From assembly GCF_002964975.1 (NCBI RefSeq), contig NZ_PSZM01000001.1, forward strand, positions 62,001-126,000: 64,000 bases of DNA, read 5' to 3'. Positions 17,501 to 27,580 of this stretch are shown piece by piece. Position 1 is the stretch's first letter, and each line of letters starts with the position of its first letter. This DNA is from Apibacter adventoris (lineage in GTDB: Bacteria; Bacteroidota; Bacteroidia; Flavobacteriales; Weeksellaceae). The notes below the pieces were generated by a model, which did not search any database, was not told where the DNA came from, and saw only the letters and a program-made list of their open reading frames with translations. A program made the position numbers and the translations under genes.

Positions 17501-19174
17501 ATGAATTTACAATCATTATTCAGACGTAAAAAATTATCTGATATAGAAACTGAAAATTCAAAAAATTTTCAATTACATAAAGTTTTAGGGGTAAGAGACC
17601 TTACATTTTTAGGTGTAGCAGCAATAGTAGGTGCCGGAATATTCAGTACTATTGGCCGTGCTGCATATGAAGGAGGCCCTGCCGTATCTCTTTTATTTAT
17701 ACTTGTAGCTACTGCCTGTATCTTTACAGCCTTGTGTTATGCACAATTTGCTTCAATGATCCCCATAAGTGGAAGTGCATACACTTACACTTACATATCT
17801 CTTGGTGAAATATTTGCCTGGGTAATAGGCTGGGCTCTTCTTTTAGAATATGCGGTATCTAATATGGTAGTAGCAATAGCTTGGTCTGAATATTTTACTA
17901 CTATGCTTTCCGGATTTGGTATTCATTGGCCTGATTGGCTGGGGATTGATTATAGCTCTGCAAAAGAAGCATATAATCAAATACAATCAGGTACATTTAA
18001 AAATTCAATTCCCGATACCGTAGCTAAAGCAGCATACACTTATAGTAATGCCCCTCAAATCGGGGGAATAAAAATATTATTTGATTTACCTGCCGGACTT
18101 ATTACCTTGTTTATCACTTTTATTGTTTATATTGGAATCAAAGAATCTAAAAACTTAGGAAACTGGTTGGTAATATTAAAATTAGGAGTTATCATTCTTG
18201 TTATTATAGCCGGATCATTTTTTATTAAACCAGAAAATTGGTCTCCTTTTTTACCAAATGGTTTAGGTGGTGTAATGGGGGGAGTTGCTGCCGTATTTTT
18301 TGCTTTTATTGGCTTTGATTCTATTTCCACAACAGCAGAAGAAGCCAAAAATCCTCAGAGAGATTTGCCTAAAGCTATGATATTTTGCCTTATTATCTGT
18401 GCTCTTTTATATGTTATACTTTCTCTAGTTTTAACAGGAATGGTTAATTATAAAGAATTGAGAGTAGATGATCCTTTGGCTTATGTATTTGGAAAAGTAG
18501 GAATGGACTTTATTGCCGGTATTATTTCTATAAGTGCAGTAATTTCAATAACCAGTACACTATTGGTATACCAAATTGGACAACCCAGAATATGGATGTC
18601 TATGAGTAGAGATGGACTATTGGGTAATAAATTTAGTTCTATTAATAAAAAATATAAAACTCCGGGGTTTGCTACAATTCTTACAGGAATTCTAGTAGGA
18701 ATTCCTTCTATGTTTTTAGATATGCAATTTGTAGTAGATCTCACGAGTGTGGGAACTTTTTTTGCTTTTATTTTGGTTTGTTCCGGTACATTATACCTGG
18801 AAAACAAAGGAGAAACAAATAAAGCTAGATTTAAAATACCTTATATTAACAGCCAATATATAACCGGAATTTGTTTTATTATTTGTATAACTCTTTTTAT
18901 TACTCAAACTGAGTATATGAAAATAATATATGAAAAACCTTTATTATTCATATTTGCATTAGTGTGGTTTGGATTATCTATTGCTTCTTTAAAGTATAAA
19001 TTTTCACTTATTCCCATCCTTGGTATTTTATTTAATTTATATCTAATGACTGAACTGGGATGGTCAAATTGGATCATGTTTATTATTTGGCTACTTATGG
19101 GATTAATAATATATTTTATTTATGGGTACAATAAAAGTAAATTAAACCCTAAAAACCAAATCAAAACGCACTAA
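17501..19174 (+). CDS. APC-family amino-acid permease (tandem copy 2)
   Basis: 557 residues, collinear with the preceding permease over the whole length. Shared blocks include IVGAGIFSTIGRAAYEGGPA, the helix-6 segment FAFIGFDSISTTAEEAKNPQ and the C-terminal IASLKYKFSLIPILGILFNL. Differences cluster in the loop after GFGIHWPDWL (about residues 150-185, slightly longer here) and at helix surfaces, which is where substrate preference may have diverged. It has no separate promoter that I can see and probably shares the transcript of copy 1. Amino-acid uptake or exchange is expected. Confidence 0.9.
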   Translation: MNLQSLFRRKKLSDIETENSKNFQLHKVLGVRDLTFLGVAAIVGAGIFSTIGRAAYEGGPAVSLLFILVATACIFTALCYAQFASMIPISGSAYTYTYISLGEIFAWVIGWALLLEYAVSNMVVAIAWSEYFTTMLSGFGIHWPDWLGIDYSSAKEAYNQIQSGTFKNSIPDTVAKAAYTYSNAPQIGGIKILFDLPAGLITLFITFIVYIGIKESKNLGNWLVILKLGVIILVIIAGSFFIKPENWSPFLPNGLGGVMGGVAAVFFAFIGFDSISTTAEEAKNPQRDLPKAMIFCLIICALLYVILSLVLTGMVNYKELRVDDPLAYVFGKVGMDFIAGIISISAVISITSTLLVYQIGQPRIWMSMSRDGLLGNKFSSINKKYKTPGFATILTGILVGIPSMFLDMQFVVDLTSVGTFFAFILVCSGTLYLENKGETNKARFKIPYINSQYITGICFIICITLFITQTEYMKIIYEKPLLFIFALVWFGLSIASLKYKFSLIPILGILFNLYLMTELGWSNWIMFIIWLLMGLIIYFIYGYNKSKLNPKNQIKTH

Positions 19175-19298
19175 TAATATAAATTAACTAATAAATCAAT
19201 ATTTTCACTAAACAACTTTCGTTTTCTTTCCTTATTAATTAAAAGTATTTTTTATTTATAAATAATAAAATTATATACAAATAAAACGAAACTATTGT

Positions 19299-19306
19299 TA
19301 TATTTG
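19299..19306 (+). promoter_or_regulatory. Promoter -7 box of the gapN-like gene
   Basis: TATATTTG fits TAnnTTTG, 53 bases before the ATG at 19360. No clear TTG is found at the -33 position; an A/T palindrome (TTATTTATAAATAA, about 19251-19264) lies further upstream. Confidence 0.4.
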
Positions 19307-19359
19307 TACAAACTAATAATTTTAAATATAAACCATTTAAATAAAGATACATATAAAAA

Positions 19360-20955
19360 ATGACTTCAAATAACACTTCATTATTTCCGAAGATAAATGA
19401 AATACCTGAAAAATTTCGATTAGATAAAATCGTAAATCAAACAAAAATTTTAATAAATGGTGAATTTATTGAATGGAAAGGACCTTTTCAAGATGTTTTT
19501 TCACCGATTTATATACAGTCCGAATCTACTAATTCTTTAGAAAAATTTAAAATAGGCAGCTATCCTATTGCTACAAATAAGGAATCAATCAGGGCTTTAG
19601 ATGCTGCAACAAAAGCATTTAACGGAGGAAAAGGTGAATGGCCTTCCATGTCTGTAAATGATCGAATAATGGCAATGGAAAATTTCATTCATAAAATGGA
19701 AAGCCAACGTGAGCCTATTGTAAAAATGATTATTTGGGAAATTTGCAAAAGTGTAAAAGATGCGGAAAAAGAATTCGATCGCACTGTAGAGTATATAAAA
19801 GATACCATTATTGCTCTAAAAAAAATTGATAAAGAATCCTCTCAAATAAAAACTGTAAGCGGAGTATTGGCTCAGGTAAAAAAATTACCTTATGGAGTGG
19901 TACTATGTATGGGACCTTATAACTATCCTTTAAATGAAACTTTTGCTACTTTAATACCGGCATTATTAATGGGCAATACGATATTATTTAAACCACCAAG
20001 ACAAGGAATTTTATTGTTTAGTTATTTATTGGATGCTTTCAAAGAATGTTTTCCTCAAGGTGTAATCAATACTTTATATGGTAGAGGACGAGATGTCACT
20101 CCTGTTTTAATGCAATCAGGAAAAATTGATGTATTAGCATTTATAGGCTCTAGTAAAGTTGCAAATGGTATGATTAAAGAATCTCCATTTGCTAATAGTT
20201 TACATGCTGTATTAGGATTAGATGCAAAAAATGCAGGAATTATTGATGAAACTGCAAATATTGATTGGGCAGTAAATGAAGTTATACAAGGGGCTTTTTC
20301 TTTTAATGGACAACGTTGTACGGCTTTAAAGATTATTTTTGTACATAGTTCTATCGCTGATAACTTCAACAAAAAACTTTGTGAAGAAATATCAAAACTT
20401 TCTGTAGGGATGCCTTGGGATAACAATGTTTTTATAACCCCGGTAGCTGAACCTGAAAAACCTGAATATATACAAAAATGCATTGATGAGGCAATTGCTA
20501 ATGGAGGGGAGATTATTAATAAAGAATCCGGAGGAGGAATAATTAACTATTCATTAGTTAACCCGGCAATTATATATCCGGTTAATGAAAAAATGAATTT
20601 ATTATATAATAAGGAACAATTTGGTCCTATTTTGCCCATTGTTCCTTATTACTATCCTGAGGAACCCATAGATTATATAATTAAATCTAATACAGGACAA
20701 CAAGTTTCTATTTTCTCAAACAATACAGAAAACATATCAAACTTCATTAAATCTTTACGTTGCCAAGTTGGTAGAATCAATATTAATTCTCAATGTCAAA
20801 GAGGACCTGATGTGTTCTCTTTCAATGGACGTAAAAATTCAGCAAAAGGTACACTTTCCATTACAGAAGCACTATATGCTCTTTCGATAGATTCTGTAAT
20901 AGCTACAAAAGATAATGATTTTAATGATAAGTTAATCAGCTCGATTCTTAAGTAA
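19360..20955 (+). CDS. gapN: GapN-like non-phosphorylating glyceraldehyde-3-phosphate dehydrogenase (ALDH superfamily)
   Basis: 531 residues of the aldehyde dehydrogenase fold. Visible are the oxyanion Asn188 in MGPYNYP, Lys211 in LFKPPRQG, IGSSKVANG for cofactor binding and the catalytic Cys320 in NGQRCTALK. The C-terminal RGPDVFSFNGRKNS block matches the GapN/ALDH11 group, which oxidises glyceraldehyde 3-phosphate to 3-phosphoglycerate with NADP. One oddity: the usual general-base motif ELGGK, expected 34 residues before the Cys, reads LGLDAKN (285-291), with Gly at the Glu position and Asp288 two residues on. The broader ALDH assignment is certain; the substrate is less so. Confidence 0.82.
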   Translation: MTSNNTSLFPKINEIPEKFRLDKIVNQTKILINGEFIEWKGPFQDVFSPIYIQSESTNSLEKFKIGSYPIATNKESIRALDAATKAFNGGKGEWPSMSVNDRIMAMENFIHKMESQREPIVKMIIWEICKSVKDAEKEFDRTVEYIKDTIIALKKIDKESSQIKTVSGVLAQVKKLPYGVVLCMGPYNYPLNETFATLIPALLMGNTILFKPPRQGILLFSYLLDAFKECFPQGVINTLYGRGRDVTPVLMQSGKIDVLAFIGSSKVANGMIKESPFANSLHAVLGLDAKNAGIIDETANIDWAVNEVIQGAFSFNGQRCTALKIIFVHSSIADNFNKKLCEEISKLSVGMPWDNNVFITPVAEPEKPEYIQKCIDEAIANGGEIINKESGGGIINYSLVNPAIIYPVNEKMNLLYNKEQFGPILPIVPYYYPEEPIDYIIKSNTGQQVSIFSNNTENISNFIKSLRCQVGRININSQCQRGPDVFSFNGRKNSAKGTLSITEALYALSIDSVIATKDNDFNDKLISSILK

Positions 20956-20987
20956 AATCATTCATTTTTAAATTCAACTTTATCAAA

Positions 20988-21020
20988 TGGGAGTAGTTTT
21001 TGCTACTCCTTTATTTTTTT
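20988..21020 (+). terminator. Intrinsic terminator after the gapN-like gene
   Basis: GGAGTAG (20990-20996) pairs with CTACTCC (21003-21009) around a T-rich loop, followed by TTTATTTTTTT. Confidence 0.8.
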
Positions 21021-21300
21021 TCATTTATTATAATTCTTATCCTTAAATCTATACAACAGAAATAACACAAATTATTTTGTACAAATAAACTTATTGATTG
21101 AAAAGGTTTATAAAAATTATATGGTATCTTATCTAGTAAAAATAAGAACTTTTTACATATAATTAAGAGGCCCTTCTTTTATATATTTTTTACTTTTATT
21201 ATATTAAATTTTATATGACAAAATGATAATTTTTTCATATTTTGCATTAAAATTGATATACTAAAAATATCGTAACCCAATTAAAAGAATTAATTAATAT
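21021..21300. other. Non-coding A/T-rich upstream region of the J-protein gene
   Basis: With the terminator this makes a gap of about 345 bases. I see no supported gene or RNA. A heat-inducible promoter for the chaperone gene would be expected here, but I do not find a clear consensus box. Confidence 0.4.
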
Positions 21301-22221
21301 ATGGCATTTATCGACTATTATAAAGTATTAGGATTAGATAAAACTGCTTCTCAGGATGAAATTAAAAAAGCCTTTAGAAAACTGGCACGAAAATATCATC
21401 CTGACCTTAATCCCAATGATAAGGAAGCTAATATGAAATTTCAACAGATTAATGAAGCGAATGAGGTTCTAAGTGATCCCGATAAAAGAAAGAAATATGA
21501 CCAATATGGCGAAAACTGGAAACATGCGGAACAATTTGAACAAGCACGTCAACAACAAGGAAATTCCGGTGGAGGTCAATATTATTATGATAACTCAGGA
21601 CATCCTTTCGAAGGATTTTCTCAGGGTTTTGGTACTGAAGATTTTTCTGATTTCTTCAGTGAATTATTCGGCAGCCAGGGAAGAAAAAAAGGAGGTAACC
21701 GAAGAAGTTCCCAATATAAAGGTCAGGATTATACTACCGAGCTACATCTTTCTTTACGTGATGCTGCTTCAACTCATAAACAAACTCTGAATATAAATGG
21801 AAAACAAATTCGTATTACTATTCCGGCAGGTATTGCAAACGGGCAACAAATTAAATTAAGTAAACAAGGGGGACCAGGTGTAAATGGAGGTCCTAATGGT
21901 GATTTATATATTACTTTTGTAATTAGCGAAGATCCTAATTTCAAAAGATTAAACAATGATTTAACCACAATAATATCGTTAGATCTCTATACAGCTGTAT
22001 TAGGTGGAGAAACTACTATTAACACCTTAGATGGTAAGGTAAAATTAAAAATAACTCCCGGAACTCAAAATGGTGCTAAAGTGCGCCTAAAAGGAAAAGG
22101 ATTTCCTATTTACAAAAAAGACGGTGAATTTGGAGATTTAATAGTAACATATCAAGTTAAAATTCCTACCCATTTATCGGATAAACAAAAAGAATTATTC
22201 AAACAATTAGCTGAATCTTAA
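21301..22221 (+). CDS. J-domain co-chaperone, CbpA type (class B DnaJ)
   Basis: 306 residues: J domain (1-70) with the Hsp70-activating HPD at 33-35, a Gly/Phe-rich linker (about 80-135, [15 protein letters not shown]), then two beta-barrel substrate-binding C-terminal domains ending at the dimer region. The CxxCxGxG zinc-finger repeats of classical DnaJ are absent, so it is a DnaJ-like CbpA protein. A CbpM-like modulator gene follows 11 bases later, which supports the CbpA assignment. It would work with DnaK in the cytosol. Confidence 0.92.
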   Translation: MAFIDYYKVLGLDKTASQDEIKKAFRKLARKYHPDLNPNDKEANMKFQQINEANEVLSDPDKRKKYDQYGENWKHAEQFEQARQQQGNSGGGQYYYDNSGHPFEGFSQGFGTEDFSDFFSELFGSQGRKKGGNRRSSQYKGQDYTTELHLSLRDAASTHKQTLNINGKQIRITIPAGIANGQQIKLSKQGGPGVNGGPNGDLYITFVISEDPNFKRLNNDLTTIISLDLYTAVLGGETTINTLDGKVKLKITPGTQNGAKVRLKGKGFPIYKKDGEFGDLIVTYQVKIPTHLSDKQKELFKQLAES

Positions 22222-22231
22222 AAAAACTATC

Positions 22232-22519
22232 ATGGCAAACAATGTAATTACTATAAAAGAATATTGTACGTATTATGAAGTAGAACCGAATTTTTTAGAA
22301 GAATTGTCAGAAATGGGGCTGCTTACTATTGTAAAAGAAAAGGAAGAAAGTTATATTCCTATTGAGGAAATTCCTCAATTAGAATCTTATAGTCGTATGT
22401 TTTATGATTTGGATATTAACATGGCAGGGATAGATGCTATACATAATTTAATCAGTCGAATCAAAGTTTTGCAAAAAGAATTAACAGATCTTCAAAACAG
22501 AATTAATTTTTATGAATAA
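22232..22519 (+). CDS. CbpM-like chaperone modulator (MerR_2 helix-turn-helix)
   Basis: 95 residues. It opens with ITIKEYCTYYEVEPNFLEEL, then LSEMGLLTIV, the pattern of the MerR-like winged helix found in CbpM/HspR-type modulators. A predicted C-terminal coiled helix follows (IDAIHNLISRIKVLQKELTD). CbpM binds the J domain of its CbpA partner and limits Hsp70 stimulation. Its position right after the J-protein gene supports the role. Direct DNA binding is possible but less likely. Confidence 0.82.
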   Translation: MANNVITIKEYCTYYEVEPNFLEELSEMGLLTIVKEKEESYIPIEEIPQLESYSRMFYDLDINMAGIDAIHNLISRIKVLQKELTDLQNRINFYE

Positions 22520-22591
22520 AATTTAAAGTATATTTTTATTTTTTAAAATGGATATTTGAAAACATATACTTTTATACTTCAACATTATAAA

Positions 22592-24934
22592 TTATTTAAA
22601 TAGAGTATAAGTTAGTTTTAAGTACAGATTATTATCAAAATTTCCTGTATGATATGTGCCTAATCTGTAATATGCTCCAATTCCAAAAATACTAATCAGC
22701 TTATTAAATTCAATTCCGACTTCCTGATAATATTTTTCCGGTACTGAAAATTTATGTTCTGAATGTAATTCTCGGTGTTCTAAATTCCCTATCATTCCAT
22801 TATAAACTATAGTTATATACAAATATTTATGTCCAAATACTCTTAAATCTTTAAAAGTATGTGAAAGGAAAAAAGCAGTATATTGGCTGGCAAAAAAGCT
22901 TCCTGGATGTATTGTTTCAAAAGTGTTATATCCTTTTAATTCAAACCGCCCCCATACACTGGAGCCATTTTTTACTACTCCAAAACCTTCATACAGATTT
23001 AATAAAGTAGTTTTACCTGAAATATATCCTGCGTTTGCTGTAATTTTAGTATTTCCTAGTGAATTTTCCCATTTTAAAAAAGAAGTTAAATCAATTTTAT
23101 TATATTCAAAATCTGAAGAAAATGCATTCCAACTTCTAGTATAATTAAAGAAAAAGTATGGCAAATTATCTTCAATAGCAATTTTATCTATAGGGGTTTT
23201 CATATATTTTACAAATGGAGTAAACTTAATTCTTAATGAGGTCGCAAACTGATCGTATTTTGTATAAGTAGGATTCCCTTTGTACGAATAATTAAAAACT
23301 GGTTTTTGTTTTTGATAGTCAGCAACTATGGCTGCTGTAAAAATATCAAAAAAATCCTGTTGGTATTCCAAAGTCCCTTTTTCATGTCTATAGTAAATAT
23401 TATTGGATAAATTATTAGTTTGATCTCTTATATTTTCAATAGCACCATACTCCCTAAAACGATTTTTTCCTGCAGCATTAACATCTGATTCTGCAAATAA
23501 ACAAAGTTTCCCATTATTAATTTTATTTACAAAAAAATCTATTCCTCCTCCAAATTTCATTTGTTGGTCTTTTGTTGCCCAGGCAGCAAAACTTCTTACT
23601 GAAAAATCTTTGCTGAAATCATAATTAGTTCTTCCTCCAAATTGAAACCTTAATCCTTCAAAATCGTTAAAACGTACACTATTGAACAAATCAAAATTAA
23701 TTTTCCCTACTTTTACCTCTCCATTAAGTATAGGAGAAAAAAATTGTATTTTTTTTATTAATTTATATTTTTGTGATAAACTGTCTATTGTCAGGTATGT
23801 ATTTAACTCACGTCTTGTTAAAATAGGATTCCTATAAAGAGATAATTTTTTATCATTGTCCCAAAAATCTTTTTCTGTTTCATAATTGTAACCGAAAAAT
23901 TCTTTTTTGGTAAATGATACCATGGTCTTAAATTTTGAATATACAGTGCTTATTGTTGCCCAAGAATGAGCTCCGGGATTATTTTTATTTAATATACGGG
24001 TTATGGGGAAAAATATTTTAGTGTATTCACTATGTGTAAACCAGATTCCGTAGTGTGGTTCTCTTTCTATTTTATAGAAATACGTTAAGTTATCTTTTAT
24101 AGTTCCTATGTAACGCACCAAAGCATAACTCTCTGCATCTACAAATAAAGTTCCATTAGATGCTGCTATAGAATTATATTGTTTTTTAAGATAAAAAACT
24201 ACTTTATACGTTTTCCTATGATTTATTTCTAAACTATCTACTTTTTTAAACCTGTAAAATTTAAGATTTTCTTCTTCTAAAAAATCAGGTAATTCATTCA
24301 TCATTAAGGCTTTTGCTAATGCTTCATAAATCGGCTTTTTTATTCCAGACACATTATTGGCTTCTATAATGTTTTTCTCTCCTAATTTTTTATCATATTT
24401 ATGAATCATAGCTCTTTCAGCTATAAAAAACATAGAATAGGGTAAAATTGTTTTTATCTGATTATTAATTATTTCCCTCTTTTTTTTAGGTGTTTCAATA
24501 TAATGAAAAGATGAACTATCTGCATCTATTTCAAATTTGGTATATGAAGTATATTGATAATTTTCTAAAGCATGTGGATTGTTAATTTTTTCTTTTTTTA
24601 TCATTTGAAAAATTATACTTTCTGCATCAGAGGATTTTTTTTTATACTGTTCCTTAGATTCTAAATAAATAGTATAATAATCTTCATTTATAATCTCATA
24701 TTTAGGCATATACTTTGCTGCTTCTACAAAAACAGTTTCATTTTCCATTTTTTCGGTTTCGAGTAATATAGTTCCTTTAGCATCGGATATTCCTAATAAT
24801 AAATTATTCGTGTGTAAATATATCTTTGCTCCAGATATAGGTAAATTAGTATCAAAATCTATTACATTAATAGTAATTTGCGAAAAACAAAAAAAGGAGA
24901 AAACAAAAAAAACACTAAAGAGTATATATTTCAT
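22592..24934 (-). CDS. DUF5686/carboxypeptidase-regulatory-like outer-membrane protein
   Basis: About 780 residues. I choose the ATG at 24934, which gives a clean signal peptide (MKYILFSVFF to FCFSQ); an in-frame ATG at 24955 adds seven residues. The N-terminal domain (ITINVIDFDTNLPISGAKIY, then ISDAKG) is a carboxypeptidase-regulatory-like beta-sandwich. DUF5686 follows, beginning with IIFQMIKKEKINNPHALENYQY, and the C-terminal half alternates like a beta-barrel, ending in LYLKLTYTLFK. Function is unknown; these proteins are outer-membrane barrels common in Bacteroidota. It is a single gene. Confidence 0.85.
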   Translation of the reverse strand: MKYILFSVFFVFSFFCFSQITINVIDFDTNLPISGAKIYLHTNNLLLGISDAKGTILLETEKMENETVFVEAAKYMPKYEIINEDYYTIYLESKEQYKKKSSDAESIIFQMIKKEKINNPHALENYQYTSYTKFEIDADSSSFHYIETPKKKREIINNQIKTILPYSMFFIAERAMIHKYDKKLGEKNIIEANNVSGIKKPIYEALAKALMMNELPDFLEEENLKFYRFKKVDSLEINHRKTYKVVFYLKKQYNSIAASNGTLFVDAESYALVRYIGTIKDNLTYFYKIEREPHYGIWFTHSEYTKIFFPITRILNKNNPGAHSWATISTVYSKFKTMVSFTKKEFFGYNYETEKDFWDNDKKLSLYRNPILTRRELNTYLTIDSLSQKYKLIKKIQFFSPILNGEVKVGKINFDLFNSVRFNDFEGLRFQFGGRTNYDFSKDFSVRSFAAWATKDQQMKFGGGIDFFVNKINNGKLCLFAESDVNAAGKNRFREYGAIENIRDQTNNLSNNIYYRHEKGTLEYQQDFFDIFTAAIVADYQKQKPVFNYSYKGNPTYTKYDQFATSLRIKFTPFVKYMKTPIDKIAIEDNLPYFFFNYTRSWNAFSSDFEYNKIDLTSFLKWENSLGNTKITANAGYISGKTTLLNLYEGFGVVKNGSSVWGRFELKGYNTFETIHPGSFFASQYTAFFLSHTFKDLRVFGHKYLYITIVYNGMIGNLEHRELHSEHKFSVPEKYYQEVGIEFNKLISIFGIGAYYRLGTYHTGNFDNNLYLKLTYTLFK

Positions 24935-25143
24935 ATTAATAATATGGACCTTCAATATATAACGTTATTTTTTTTATAAAATTATAACACCTAGATATAT
25001 TTTATAACATTATTTATATACTATAAATTAAATTTAAACAATATCAAAATTGGAAGATTATTATATTTACTATTATATACTTTTTTATCATTTCGTATAT
25101 TTACAAGTAGCTATAAAATATCAAAAGTATTTATGTAAGTTTT

Positions 25144-25668
25144 ATGAAGTCCTTTATAATCCAAAAAATTTCTGCAAATGATCTTTATGAATTGCAAAAA
25201 ATATCTAAACAAACTTTCTATGAGACATTTTCTCAAAAAAACAGTGAAGATAACATGCAAAAATACTTAGATAAAAACTTTAGTATATCTAAATTAACAG
25301 ATGAAATACTTGGAAATTCAGAATTTTACTTTGCTATTATAAATGGTACTATTGCAGGCTATCTTAAAATAAATTTTGAAAATTCCCAAACTGAATTAAA
25401 ATATAAAAACTCTGTAGAAATTGAACGTATATATGTTTTAAAAAAATTTCAGAAAAATAAAATGGGCCAGTCATTAATAGATTTGGCCATAAAACTTGGT
25501 AAAAGAGAAAATGCTGAATTTTTGTGGCTTGGTGTATGGGAAGACAACCTAAATGCTATAAATTTTTATAAAAAAAACGGTTTTGCTGAGTTTGATAAAC
25601 ATATTTTTTTATTAGGTGAAGAAAAACAAACAGATATAATGATGAAACTAAATTTAAAATTTTTGTGA
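25144..25668 (+). CDS. GNAT-family N-acetyltransferase
   Basis: 174 residues. The acetyl-CoA-binding core is visible as VEIERIYVLKKFQKNKMGQS (motif A, with QKNKMG as the pyrophosphate loop), then WLGVWEDNLNAINFYKKNGF (motif B). The N-terminal QTFYETFSQKNSEDNMQKYL stretch resembles PaiA-type polyamine or small-amine acetyltransferases, a suggestion only. It is convergent with the TonB receptor gene that ends at 25691 and appears monocistronic. Confidence 0.85.
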   Translation: MKSFIIQKISANDLYELQKISKQTFYETFSQKNSEDNMQKYLDKNFSISKLTDEILGNSEFYFAIINGTIAGYLKINFENSQTELKYKNSVEIERIYVLKKFQKNKMGQSLIDLAIKLGKRENAEFLWLGVWEDNLNAINFYKKNGFAEFDKHIFLLGEEKQTDIMMKLNLKFL

Positions 25669-25690
25669 ATATTTGGTTGAATTCTATATG

Positions 25691-27517
25691 TTAAAATATA
25701 TTTTTAAAACTTATTCCCATCAGTATCCACCTACCTTGCATAGGTACTAAGTTTGTTTCTGTATATTGCGTATTTAAAATATTATTTACCTGAACAAAAG
25801 CTGTAATTTTATTTAATTGATACATTAGTTTATCATCCAATAAATGATAATCTTCTAATGAAGCCCTATCATTATAACGATAAACAATTTGATTACTAAA
25901 ATTTTTCATCAATTTATGTTCTATTTTTATTACTAACTGATGACGTAAATTATCGAGTGAGTATTTGGAAAAATGGGCTTTTATATTTTTGAGTTCATTA
26001 TCTAAATAGGTATATCCGATAGAATAGGACTTTATAAATGTGGTAAGAAAATGTTGTGTAAAATCTACTTCCACTCCATTTGTATTAACTTTAGCTATAT
26101 TAATCGGCTTCCATTTATCATTTTCTTTATCTTTGGTCCAATCTATTAAATCTTTAGATTCCCTTCTGAAAAAACTTATAGACCCTCTTAGCTTTTTACT
26201 AGATAATCTATACCCTAATTCATAAGACAAAGCATTTTCGGGTTTTAATTCTGAATTACCATCGTTAACCGGATCAGAGTAATATAAATCTGAATATGAA
26301 GGAATTCTATAGGTTTTTCCAAAATTAGCAAATATCTTATTTTTTTCATCAATTCTATACCCTATATCTATTCCGGGATACCAATAATTTCCCATATCTG
26401 AATAATGAGCAAAACTAATACCAGGAGTAATATCTAAATGATTGTTCAAAAATAAAAAATGATGATCTAAAAAAATATAACTTACTTCTCTTTCCCTTTT
26501 CCCTAAATTATTAGAACTTAAAAATTCTTTACGAAAATCTCCTCCTACACCGGTAGTACCTAAGATAGATACATATGTCCCCACTACTTCTATTCCTATA
26601 TTATTCCCAATATGTAGATTCCTATATGCCATAGGATTATTACGATTGTACAAATATTCATCTTGAGACCTCCTCCAATAAGCATTGGTACTTACTTTAA
26701 AATTACCTAAAAATTGGTTCCAGCCTAAACTTACCAGTGATGTCTGAATTTGTTCATATTGATCTTCGGCCTTGGGTGAAGAATAAAATCCATTAGCTCC
26801 AAATTTTTTTTCAATAATTCCTGCCTGAAATTGCATTTCTCCTTTATTTAATTTATATTTATTTTGATACCATACATTTTTTATAAGATAATCAGTATTA
26901 AAGCGATATCCATCAGATTGTGAAGTTTCAACCTGAAAAAATTGAGATAACTTTTTTCCTGATAAATTTAGTGCTGAACTTAATGAATAGGTACCAAAAT
27001 CTCCACCCGAACCTGTAACTGTTACATCATTTTTTCCTGACGGACGAGTTACTATATTAATAGCTCCGGCATAGGCATTTTGCCCGAAACGACGAGCAGC
27101 CGGACCTTTTATTACCTCAATACGTTCTATAGCTGCCATATCAAAAGGAATATTAAGAGTATTATGTCCTGTTTGGCTATCATTCATGCGTACTCCGTTA
27201 ACTAACACTAAAACTTGTTCAAAAGAACCTCCCCGTATACTAATATCTGCCTGTACACCATGCACACCTCTTTGGCGCACATCTATTCCAGAAAAATATG
27301 AAAGTAATTCCTCAATAGAGGCAGCAGGAATTTCCTCAATTTGCTTACGGGTTATTATCTGTATATTTTGGGAGGTTTGGGAAAATGGAAGAGAATTTGT
27401 TTTCCCTTCAATAATTACATGTTCTAATTCCTTACCTTCCTGTGCGTAAAAAATTTCAGAATAAAAAACTAATAACAAAAACAAATATTTTTTTATTATA
27501 CTCTCTTTTTTAATCAT
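25691..27517 (-). CDS. TonB-dependent receptor (BtuB/Cir-like)
   Basis: 608 residues, a short receptor: signal peptide ending in FYAQ, plug domain (about 30-160) with VLVNGVRMNDSQTG and IERIEVIKGPAARRFGQNAY, then a 22-strand barrel ending in GRWILMGISFKNIF. No carboxypeptidase-regulatory domain precedes the plug. Size and plug resemble vitamin-B12 or catecholate receptors, but there is no cobalamin riboswitch upstream: only 63 bases separate it from a divergent MocR-type regulator gene, which may control it. The substrate is unknown. Confidence 0.9.
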   Translation of the reverse strand: MIKKESIIKKYLFLLLVFYSEIFYAQEGKELEHVIIEGKTNSLPFSQTSQNIQIITRKQIEEIPAASIEELLSYFSGIDVRQRGVHGVQADISIRGGSFEQVLVLVNGVRMNDSQTGHNTLNIPFDMAAIERIEVIKGPAARRFGQNAYAGAINIVTRPSGKNDVTVTGSGGDFGTYSLSSALNLSGKKLSQFFQVETSQSDGYRFNTDYLIKNVWYQNKYKLNKGEMQFQAGIIEKKFGANGFYSSPKAEDQYEQIQTSLVSLGWNQFLGNFKVSTNAYWRRSQDEYLYNRNNPMAYRNLHIGNNIGIEVVGTYVSILGTTGVGGDFRKEFLSSNNLGKREREVSYIFLDHHFLFLNNHLDITPGISFAHYSDMGNYWYPGIDIGYRIDEKNKIFANFGKTYRIPSYSDLYYSDPVNDGNSELKPENALSYELGYRLSSKKLRGSISFFRRESKDLIDWTKDKENDKWKPINIAKVNTNGVEVDFTQHFLTTFIKSYSIGYTYLDNELKNIKAHFSKYSLDNLRHQLVIKIEHKLMKNFSNQIVYRYNDRASLEDYHLLDDKLMYQLNKITAFVQVNNILNTQYTETNLVPMQGRWILMGISFKNIF

Positions 27518-27532
27518 TGCTTTTATTTTTCA

Positions 27533-27540
27533 CAAATTTA
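27533..27540 (-). promoter_or_regulatory. Promoter -7 box of the TonB receptor gene
   Basis: On the minus strand TAAATTTG fits TAnnTTTG, 16 bases before the start codon. No TTG sits in the -33 position (about 27560), so this promoter may depend on an activator, for which the divergent MocR-like gene is the obvious candidate. Confidence 0.4.
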
Positions 27541-27580
27541 TTACCTTGCCGGAGGATCTATATATACCAGTTTTATAATT

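Noticed and set aside
19251-19264. TTATTTATAAATAA palindrome upstream of the gapN-like gene as a Fur site
   Set aside because: It is a 14-bp pure A/T palindrome, likely by chance in this composition, and the gene has no iron link.
21473-21790. Second-frame reading frame inside the J-protein gene
   Set aside because: It is a shadow of the Gly/Phe-rich linker and has no independent features.
27518-27580. Cobalamin riboswitch upstream of the BtuB-like receptor
   Set aside because: The gap to the divergent gene is only 63 bases, too short, and no B12-box-like sequence is visible.
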